Shown: one piece after another, positions 1-6,135 of the stretch
How positions within the stretch are numbered: position 1 is the first letter of the stretch
Layout of the letters: each line of letters begins with the position of its first letter
From: Treponema sp.
GTDB lineage: Bacteria; Spirochaetota; Spirochaetia; Treponematales; Breznakiellaceae
Length of the DNA stretch: 7,966 bases
Direction of reading: 5' to 3'
Assembly (NCBI GenBank): GCA_031281855.1
Contig: JAITEW010000175.1
Coordinates: forward strand, 1 to 7,966
The notes under the pieces: generated by a model
Database searches by the model: none
Told to the model about the DNA's origin: nothing
Seen by the model: the letters and a program-made list of their open reading frames with translations, nothing else
Program-made: the position numbers and the translations under genes

Positions 1-696
1 ACAGGCACAGGCGTCCCGGCTGAAGAAGAAACTATCATTCATATTCCCCACGGATTCAGCCGGGTGTACCCCAGGGGCAGAAACCAGGCCGCTTATATCA
101 GGGGCATGAGATCCCATGACATTTCCTTCTGTATCGGTCCCGCAGGAACGGGTAAAACCTACCTCGCCATTGCCGAAGCCCTGCGCCTGGTGCTTTCCAA
201 AAACTTGCGGAAGCTGGTCCTTACCAGGCCGGTAGTGGAAGCCGGGGAAAGCCTGGGCTTCCTGCCTGGGGATCTGACCCAGAAAATCAACCCTTACCTC
301 AGGCCCCTTTACGACGCCATGGAATCCCTAATCCCGTATGAACTTATTCACCGTATGGAAGAGACCAGGGCCATAGAAATCGCCCCTTTGGCCTATATGC
401 GGGGCAGGAGCCTCAATGACTGCGTGGTCATCCTTGACGAAGCCCAAAATACCACTAAAGAGCAGATGAAGATGTTTCTGACCCGCATCGGCCAGGGAGC
501 CAGGGCGGTGATTACCGGGGATACTACGCAGATAGATCTGCCCAGGCGTACCGATTCGGGGCTCCTCCACGCGGTTTCCATACTTTCAGGCGTTGAAGGC
601 CTCTACTTTGCATGGCTCCACACCGGCGACGTGGTACGGAACCCTCTCATCAAAAAGATCATACAGGCTTACGATAGTAATGAAGAAAAAGCTTAA
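1..696 (+). CDS. phoH: PhoH-family ATPase (YbeZ-like), 5'-truncated by window edge
   Basis: This is the C-terminal 231 residues of a PhoH/YbeZ P-loop ATPase. The frame is open from base 1, so the true start lies upstream; the GTG at 64 is internal because the residues before it (IIHIPHGFSRVYPRGRNQ) already match the family lead-in to the ATPase core. Walker A is GPAGTGKT at bases 136-159. Walker B is VVILDEAQNT, with the Asp-Glu pair at 436-441. The sensor-like stretch ITGDTTQIDLPRR follows near 511-549. PhoH proteins bind ATP and RNA and are linked to RNA metabolism and, with YbeY, to ribosome maturation; the exact substrate is not settled. The family is usually somewhat over 300 residues, so roughly a third is missing. 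The gene heads a run with the HD phosphohydrolase, ybeY and corC, and its last 17 bases overlap the next gene. Family assignment is secure; the biochemical role is family knowledge. Confidence 0.95.
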   Translation, partial: TGTGVPAEEETIIHIPHGFSRVYPRGRNQAAYIRGMRSHDISFCIGPAGTGKTYLAIAEALRLVLSKNLRKLVLTRPVVEAGESLGFLPGDLTQKINPYLRPLYDAMESLIPYELIHRMEETRAIEIAPLAYMRGRSLNDCVVILDEAQNTTKEQMKMFLTRIGQGARAVITGDTTQIDLPRRTDSGLLHAVSILSGVEGLYFAWLHTGDVVRNPLIKKIIQAYDSNEEKA

Positions 697-2902
697 TCCC
701 CAGGAGCTGTTCGCCCTGATCAAAAAGAACATCCCTTTTTCTTTCCGGACCGGTCCGGCTCTGGCGTCAGCAGGGGCTTTCCTCTTTACCCTTGCGGTGG
801 TTTTGGCGAACATCAACTCCAATAGAGGCGGCGCGGGGGATCTTGAGGACTTTGAGGTAGGCAAAGTAGCGGATCGGGACGTTACTGCCGATCAGTCGGC
901 AACGTATGAGGACAAAGAGGCTACCCGGCTCAGGCAGGAAGCCCAGGAACGCCAGGTCCCTGCGGTTTTCCATTTTTCGGAAAAGGCTTCGGAAGAGATA
1001 CGGAACAAGTGGAAGCGTTTCGCCGCTCTTGCGGCGTCCCGGACCGACGGCGGTTTGTCAAGGGAACAATACATGCAGCTTATCCACGATGAATTCCCCG
1101 GAGCCTTTAGCGCAGAAACGCTGGATGTCCTGTACAAAACGCCGGATCTTCAGGAGATTCTGGATCAGGCGGGATCGGTTTTGAGCGCTGTGCTGGAAAA
1201 AGGGATCTTTGCCATACCCCCGACAGGGCTCGACAAGCTCAATCATGATGTGGCGGAACTTATCAGGCAGCAGAATTCCCGTATAGAACGGGAGCGGATA
1301 GTTTACGCGGCTATTACAACCAGGGATAAAGCCGGGGAAGCTATTGAGCGGCAGATCGCCGCAGGTTCTTTTTCGGCCGCTTTTGCCGGCATGGTCCCGG
1401 CCTTGCTGCTGCCCTTCATATCGGAAAATGTTTTTTATTCCCCTGAGGAAACGGTTCAGCGCCTGATCGAAACAAAGATGAAAACAGAGCCGGTGATAAA
1501 ATACATCGAACGGGGAAAACGGGTTATAAAGAAGGGATTTATTATTACCGAAGAAGAAATGATGGAACTCCGGGCCCTTAACCTGTCTCTTCCCGGGAAA
1601 GATATCCGGAGTATTCTGTCCCAGATCCTCCTCCTTTCCCTGATTTTTGTGTTCCTGGCTTTTTTTTGCAGCAAGACGGTACAGGGCAGGAGCCTCACGA
1701 ACTCCGAGGTTTACCTTATCTGCGCCCTTTCGGCGCTCTATATTTTAGGCGCAGTGCTGGCCCGGGGCCTCTCGTTCGGTTCAGATTATATCGTGAGTTC
1801 CCTGGTAATCCCTACCGCCCTGGTAGTCATGCTTCCCGCTATCCTGATTAGTTCCCGGCTTGCCCTCGTTCTGGGTATGGTTCTGCCTTTAGGCGCTTTC
1901 TTTACCGGTTCCTACGATACCCCTTCGTATGTTCTTGCCCTGGTGTCCGGCGTGGCGGCTTCTTTCGTCCTCCAGGGAGCCCAAAAGCGCATGGACCTTA
2001 TCAGGGCCGGGCTTATTATCGCCGCGGCCAACTGCACCGCCATGATCGCCCTGCTTCTGGGCCAGCGCGCCTCAGCCGGGACGTACCCCGGGGTCCTGTT
2101 TTGGGCGGCTTTTAACGGCCTCGCGTCAGGGATGCTGGTTCTGGGGTTTCTCCCGCCTCTGGAACACGCCCTTAACGCCGCTACGGCTTTCAGGCTCATT
2201 GAACTGTCGGATCTCAACACCCCTATATTGCGGCGCCTTTTTACCGCCGCTCCGGGAACCTACAGTCATTCCATTATGGTTGCTAACCTTGCGGAAGCGG
2301 CGTGCCAGGACATAGGGGCCAACGCCCTCCTGGCAAGGGTGGGAGCGTATTACCACGATCTGGGTAAAATGGAAAACCCCGAGTACTTTGTGGAAAATCA
2401 AACCGATTATAACAAGCATGACGATATAGCCCCCAGGCTTTCGGCTACGGTTATCCGCAGCCATGTGAAATTCGGGCTTGAAAAAGCAAGGCAGATGGGA
2501 CTGCCCAGGGAAGTGATCGACATTATCGGGGAACACCACGGCAATTCGGTGATCACCTGGTTTTATAACAAAGCTCTCAAACAGGAGAACGCCGACGGCA
2601 AGTCTCCGGTCAACATGGAGGATTTCACTTACCCCGGAACTCCTCCAAGGTCGCGGGAGAGCGCTGTAGTCATGCTTGCGGACGTAACCGAGGCCGCGGT
2701 CAGAACCCTGGACAAGCCGACTGTCGCGAGGCTTGAGAAATTCATCCAGGAACTTTTCAACGCCAAAGTGGAACACGGCCAGCTTGCCCGTTCGGAACTG
2801 ACGTTCAAGGACCTTGAAACTATTAAGAACGCCTTTGTCCGGGTTTTGGTGGGTTATTATCATTCCAGGATCGAATACCCGAACCAGGGAGCCGGGAAAT
2901 GA
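680..2902 (+). CDS. pgpH: PgpH-type 7TM-HD phosphohydrolase (probable c-di-AMP phosphodiesterase)
   Basis: A 740-residue membrane phosphohydrolase of the 7TMR-HD family. In order: an N-terminal membrane anchor (about residues 26-45), a large extracytoplasmic 7TMR-HDED domain (about 46-305), a multi-pass membrane domain (about 310-510), and a cytoplasmic HD domain (about 525-700). The metal-binding residues are all visible: H530 (HSIMVANL), H559-D560 (YYHDLGKM), H595 (IRSHV), H619-H620 (EHHG) and D668 (MLADVTEAA). Characterised members such as Listeria PgpH hydrolyse cyclic-di-AMP to pApA, so that activity is the best guess; it is inferred, not shown. I chose the ATG at 680 over an in-frame ATG at 593: the earlier start would overlap phoH by 104 bases and add 29 residues without family character, while 680 gives MKKKL followed by the anchor. 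The Shine-Dalgarno match is weak (CAGG, 12 bases upstream), so coupling to phoH translation is likely. The stop overlaps the ybeY start as ATGA. Confidence 0.93.
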   Translation: MKKKLNPQELFALIKKNIPFSFRTGPALASAGAFLFTLAVVLANINSNRGGAGDLEDFEVGKVADRDVTADQSATYEDKEATRLRQEAQERQVPAVFHFSEKASEEIRNKWKRFAALAASRTDGGLSREQYMQLIHDEFPGAFSAETLDVLYKTPDLQEILDQAGSVLSAVLEKGIFAIPPTGLDKLNHDVAELIRQQNSRIERERIVYAAITTRDKAGEAIERQIAAGSFSAAFAGMVPALLLPFISENVFYSPEETVQRLIETKMKTEPVIKYIERGKRVIKKGFIITEEEMMELRALNLSLPGKDIRSILSQILLLSLIFVFLAFFCSKTVQGRSLTNSEVYLICALSALYILGAVLARGLSFGSDYIVSSLVIPTALVVMLPAILISSRLALVLGMVLPLGAFFTGSYDTPSYVLALVSGVAASFVLQGAQKRMDLIRAGLIIAAANCTAMIALLLGQRASAGTYPGVLFWAAFNGLASGMLVLGFLPPLEHALNAATAFRLIELSDLNTPILRRLFTAAPGTYSHSIMVANLAEAACQDIGANALLARVGAYYHDLGKMENPEYFVENQTDYNKHDDIAPRLSATVIRSHVKFGLEKARQMGLPREVIDIIGEHHGNSVITWFYNKALKQENADGKSPVNMEDFTYPGTPPRSRESAVVMLADVTEAAVRTLDKPTVARLEKFIQELFNAKVEHGQLARSELTFKDLETIKNAFVRVLVGYYHSRIEYPNQGAGK
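2887..2891 (+). promoter_or_regulatory. Ribosome binding site of ybeY
   Basis: GGGAG lies seven bases before the ATG at 2899, inside the last codons of the upstream HD gene. Good spacing supports this start, and the ATGA overlap would let terminating ribosomes re-initiate. Confidence 0.65.
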
Positions 2903-3354
2903 ACCGCGTTGATTTCAGCGCCGAAGAGGTTCCCCTGCCCGAGTGGAAAGGACGCGCTAAATCTTTTATCCTCAAAGTCCTTAAATATCTGGGCAGGAAC
3001 AACTGGGATCTTTCGGTACTTTTTTGCGGCGATAACTATATCAAAGCCCTTAACGCCAAATACCGGCTCAAAGACGAAGCTACCGATGTTCTTTCCTTTG
3101 TTCTTGGGGAAACCGTGGAGGACCCGAAGGGCGGCGTCCGCTGCGTTCCCGGGGACATCGTGGTATCCCTTGAAACACTTGGGAAAAACGCCGCTTTCTT
3201 TGGTGTAACTGAAGACGAAGAGCTGCGCCGCCTCCTGGTTCACGGCATACTGCACCTTGACGGAAAGGATCACAAAACCAACGAACCCTGGGAGCCTATG
3301 CTCGCTTTGCAGGAAAAAATATTGGCCCATCTGGCCGGAGAGCGGATTTTATGA
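2899..3354 (+). CDS. ybeY: Endoribonuclease YbeY, 16S rRNA 3'-end maturation
   Basis: A 151-residue YbeY-family metalloprotein, the normal length for the family. The diagnostic zinc motif is HGILHLDGKDH, with H115, H119 and H125 as metal ligands (spacing of three, then five residues). The second conserved block, YRLKDEATDVLSF, holds the conserved arginine at R56, which family knowledge places in the active site. YbeY is a single-strand-specific endoribonuclease acting in 16S rRNA 3'-end processing and late 30S quality control, in the cytoplasm. The start is supported by GGGAG seven bases upstream and by the four-base ATGA overlap with the HD gene; the end overlaps corC by four bases in the same way. 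Its neighbours phoH and corC are the usual ybeZ and ybeX partners. Nothing is missing or broken. Family call is near certain. Confidence 0.96.
   Translation: MNRVDFSAEEVPLPEWKGRAKSFILKVLKYLGRNNWDLSVLFCGDNYIKALNAKYRLKDEATDVLSFVLGETVEDPKGGVRCVPGDIVVSLETLGKNAAFFGVTEDEELRRLLVHGILHLDGKDHKTNEPWEPMLALQEKILAHLAGERIL
3337..3340 (+). promoter_or_regulatory. Ribosome binding site of corC
   Basis: GGAG lies ten bases before the ATG at 3351, within the end of ybeY. The spacing is a little long, and the ATGA stop/start overlap suggests coupling also contributes. Confidence 0.5.
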
Positions 3355-4127
3355 ACCCGTCGCTGCTGATTAAAAGTCTTTTCAAAAAAGGCGATATAAA
3401 CAGGAAAACCTATAAATCCCTGGAAACCGACCAGCAGGAGATGATACAGGGCGTAGTGGAACTTTCGAAAACTACGGTCAAGGAAGTGATGGTTCCCAGG
3501 ATAGACACGGTTTTCCTTTCCGCCGAAGCTTCTAAAAGTGAAACTTTGGACAGGATCACGGAAAACGAACATTCCAGGTTTCCGGTTTACGAGGAAACTA
3601 TTGACAACGTAATAGGCGTTCTCTATGTAAAGGATGTGCTCAAGAGCCTGGTAAAGGAGGATTTCTTCGACATCAGGAAGCTGGCGCGGAAGCCGTTTTT
3701 TGTCCCTGAATCCAAACACATCGACGAACTGCTCAAGGAGCTCCGTCGCCGCAGGGTCCATATTGCCGTGGTAGTTGACGAATACGGCGGCGTTTCCGGG
3801 ATTGTCTGTATGGAAGATATTCTTGAAGAGATTATCGGTGATATCCAGGATGAGTTCGATAATGAAAAAGAGGATATCATGGAATTAGGCGATGGATCCT
3901 GGCTCTGCGACGCCAGGGTGAATCTGGAGGATCTTTCCGAAAAAATAGGCGTAGCGCTGCCTGCCGAAGATTTCGATACCCTGGGCGGTTTTGTTTTCGA
4001 CCTCCTTGGAAAGATCCCTGTAAAGTACGAAAAGGCTGTTTGGGAAGGCCATGATTTTATCATCCATGAAATGAAAGGCCACAAGATCAATTCGGTAAAA
4101 ATCGTGCTGCACGGGAAAGAAGAATAG
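3351..4127 (+). CDS. corC: CorC/TlyC-type CBS-pair protein (YbeX-like)
   Basis: A 258-residue cytoplasmic protein with a tandem CBS pair followed by a CorC_HlyC domain. CBS1 covers about residues 45-105, opening with VKEVMVPRIDTV and containing SRFPVYEETIDNVIGVLYV. CBS2 covers about 115-170, with the hallmark VVVDEYGGVSGIV at about 140-152 and then MEDILEEIIGDI. The C-terminal CorC_HlyC domain, about 180-256, includes DTLGGFVFDLLGKIP. The N-terminal membrane (DUF21/CNNM) domain of larger relatives is absent, so this is the short YbeX/CorC type. Family roles are disputed: magnesium/cobalt efflux accessory, adenine-nucleotide sensing by CBS domains, and ribosome-related phenotypes for ybeX; spirochaete homologues are often labelled haemolysin C (TlyC). 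The ybeY neighbour favours the YbeX-type housekeeping role. It begins by ATGA overlap with ybeY and ends 19 bases before the next gene. Confidence 0.93.
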   Translation: MNPSLLIKSLFKKGDINRKTYKSLETDQQEMIQGVVELSKTTVKEVMVPRIDTVFLSAEASKSETLDRITENEHSRFPVYEETIDNVIGVLYVKDVLKSLVKEDFFDIRKLARKPFFVPESKHIDELLKELRRRRVHIAVVVDEYGGVSGIVCMEDILEEIIGDIQDEFDNEKEDIMELGDGSWLCDARVNLEDLSEKIGVALPAEDFDTLGGFVFDLLGKIPVKYEKAVWEGHDFIIHEMKGHKINSVKIVLHGKEE

Positions 4128-4135
4128 GGTTGTTC

Positions 4136-4145
4136 AGGAAGGGAG
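4136..4145 (+). promoter_or_regulatory. Double Shine-Dalgarno region before the TPR gene
   Basis: The purine-rich run AGGAAGGGAG holds two usable sites. AGGA (4136-4139) is seven bases before the ATG at 4147, and GGGAG (4141-4145) is seven bases before a second in-frame ATG at 4153. The start is therefore ambiguous by two residues. Both starts give the same signal peptide. Confidence 0.55.
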
Positions 4146-4146
4146 C

Positions 4147-6135
4147 ATGCTGATGCGAAGAGCCGTAAAATACGTTCTCTGTGTTCTCTGCTTATGGGTG
4201 ATTCCGGAAAACCTGGCGGCCCAGAGCCAGGGTCCCGCGTACTGGTACGGGAAAGGGCTCGATTCCATGATCGCCGAAGACTGGTATACGGCGGCGGAAT
4301 CCTTTATTGAATGCTTACGTCTTTCTCCGGCGCACGCCGAAGCCACCGCTGCTCTGGCGGAGTGTTATTACGATCTTGGCGAATTCGACGAAGCCCTCCT
4401 GTGGGTCCGCAAGGCCCGGGCTTTGGCCCGCGGCAGCATGCAGATGGCCAACCTGGAAGCCTTTACCCTCATTGCGCTGGGAAAACTGGATGACGCGTCA
4501 AAGGTCGTCAATGACGTTCTTAGCCGGGAGCCTTATAACAAGGAAGCCCTTTTCGCCGCCGCTGAGCTGGATATAGCCCAGGGCAGGGCAGGGGACGCTG
4601 TCATCCGTTACCGCGAGGCGGTGCGCCGCTTCCCTGACGACAGGCGTCTCCTTATTTCCCTGGCCCTGGTGCTGGGTTCCCTTGGAGACGTTCAGGGAGC
4701 CCGTTCTTACATAGACAGGGCCCTCCTTCAGCACCCTGATGATTACCGGGTCCATTACTACGCCTCTTACCTCGCTTCCCAGGGGAACCGCATTGCCGAT
4801 GCGGTCTATTACGCCGAACAGGCCCTGTACTACCGGCCCGGCTATACTCCTGCGCGGTCCCTTTTGGCTTCTCTCCGTTACCGCGGAGGGCAGTACGAAG
4901 AAGCAGCCCGTCTTGCGGATGAACTCATCGCCGGGAACCGGGATAATGCCCAGGCGTGGTATCTGAAAGGCATGGCCTATTCGCGTCTTGGCCGGAATGC
5001 CGATGCGATTTCTATACTCTCTACAGCGGCTGTCGTAGACCCTAATGATGAGTTCATCCGTTCGGCCCTGGAGGAGCTGCTTATATCAAATACCAGAGTG
5101 GAGGACCCCCGGCGCGGCAACTGGGCTTCCTGGCATTTCGGCAGAGCCAGGGATTTCCGTTCCAGGAACCTGGTGGAACAGGCCCTTTTTGAATACCGCC
5201 GGGGGCTCAGGCTTAACCCCTATGCATCTGACCGCAGGGAATACGCGGATCTCCTGCGTATTCAGGGCTATCCGGCCCGTTTTCTTGAGGAACTCAGGTT
5301 TATGCAGGATCTGGGCCTTGGGGACAAGAACCTGAACGACGCGGTAGAATCTTACAACGCCCTTCTCGGGAACGCTCTTTTCCGCCGCTGGGGCGTGGAC
5401 CCTGTGGCTGTTTCCAAGCCCCACTGGCAGGTTGCGGTTTTTTCCGTAGCCGGCCAGTCGGCTTTTTTCCATGCCGATGCCGGAGCCGCAGGGGCGGCTT
5501 ATATAAAAGATCTTTTAGTGCATGAACGGAATATAGCCCCTATGGACCTGGAACTGCGGCAGCCTTCTTTTTCGGCTGCCTTCAGGACCGCCCGGGAAGG
5601 AGGGGCCGATTATTTCCTTATCCTTTCGGTCCTGGAAAACGACAGGGATATTTCCGTTAAAGGCGAACTTTTTGTCGCCCGTACAGGGGCTTCGGCGGCG
5701 GTCTTTAACGCCTACCGCACCGGAGGGGACCGGCTCCGTTACGCAGGCAGGAACATCGTGGACCAACTGGCCGGGGCCCTGCCGTTCAGGGCCGAGCTTT
5801 TAAGCCGCCGCCAGGCCCAGGGGCTTATCGACAAAGGCCGGGCCGACGGGGTCGGCAACGGGGCGGTTTATCATGTTGTGCGCAAAGGCAGCGCGGGAAT
5901 TCTCAACGAAGGTATCGGCGTGGTCTATGCTCCTGATGATATAGTGGGAACCATGACTATCGAAAGCGCCGATGAGGAAGTATCAGCCGGGACCCTGGCG
6001 CGGAACGGTTTCTTCGACCGCATCGCCGAAGGGGACGAACTGTTCCTGGTTCCGGAGGAAAAGGAAGACCCGCTTCCTGAAAGCCCGGCTCCTGCTGATC
6101 CCGAACTGCGCGCCCTGCTCAGGACCCTGCGCTGA
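4147..6135 (+). CDS. Exported TPR-repeat protein with C-terminal alpha/beta module, function unknown
   Basis: A 662-residue protein (660 if started at the ATG at 4153). The N-terminus is a signal peptide: MRR, a hydrophobic core (AVKYVLCVLCLWVI), then probable cleavage near LAA-Q at residues 23-26. It has no lipobox. Residues about 30-370 are a string of TPR-like helical repeats with typical signatures such as AECYYDLGEFDEAL, AEQALYYRPGY, WYLKGMAYSRLGRNADAI and ALFEYRRGLRLNPYA. From about residue 426 (HWQVAVFSVAG) the character changes to an alpha/beta segment (GGADYFLILSVLEND, then KGELFVARTGASAAVF), followed near 563 by GRADGVGNGAVYHVVRKG, a glycine-spaced beta motif like that in FlgT-type and related envelope proteins. 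That likeness is inference. The tail is acidic and proline-rich. It sits 19 bases after corC, so it is probably co-transcribed. A role as a periplasmic scaffold is plausible; no catalytic motif is visible. Its 3' end overlaps the opposing gene by 17 bases. Confidence 0.88.
   Translation: MLMRRAVKYVLCVLCLWVIPENLAAQSQGPAYWYGKGLDSMIAEDWYTAAESFIECLRLSPAHAEATAALAECYYDLGEFDEALLWVRKARALARGSMQMANLEAFTLIALGKLDDASKVVNDVLSREPYNKEALFAAAELDIAQGRAGDAVIRYREAVRRFPDDRRLLISLALVLGSLGDVQGARSYIDRALLQHPDDYRVHYYASYLASQGNRIADAVYYAEQALYYRPGYTPARSLLASLRYRGGQYEEAARLADELIAGNRDNAQAWYLKGMAYSRLGRNADAISILSTAAVVDPNDEFIRSALEELLISNTRVEDPRRGNWASWHFGRARDFRSRNLVEQALFEYRRGLRLNPYASDRREYADLLRIQGYPARFLEELRFMQDLGLGDKNLNDAVESYNALLGNALFRRWGVDPVAVSKPHWQVAVFSVAGQSAFFHADAGAAGAAYIKDLLVHERNIAPMDLELRQPSFSAAFRTAREGGADYFLILSVLENDRDISVKGELFVARTGASAAVFNAYRTGGDRLRYAGRNIVDQLAGALPFRAELLSRRQAQGLIDKGRADGVGNGAVYHVVRKGSAGILNEGIGVVYAPDDIVGTMTIESADEEVSAGTLARNGFFDRIAEGDELFLVPEEKEDPLPESPAPADPELRALLRTLR
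6059..6078 (-). terminator. Candidate intrinsic terminator for the leftward fibronectin-like gene
   Basis: Read on the minus strand, AGGAAG, loop CGGGT, CTTCCT forms a six-base-pair stem followed directly by TTTCC. It begins about 41 bases after the stop of the leftward gene and lies within the coding end of the TPR gene. The stem is short and the T-run is brief, so strength is uncertain. Confidence 0.4.

Noticed and set aside
64..66. GTG at 64 as the start of phoH
   Set aside because: The frame is open to base 1 and the residues before the GTG fit the family, so the gene begins outside the window.
2126..2863. A 245-residue open frame on the minus strand opposite the HD domain
   Set aside because: It lies wholly within a well-supported gene, has no recognisable motif or ribosome binding site, and its composition is that of an antisense shadow.
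2860..3761. Two minus-strand open frames (156 and 163 residues) opposite ybeY and corC
   Set aside because: Both are antisense to conserved family genes with intact motifs and show no protein character of their own.
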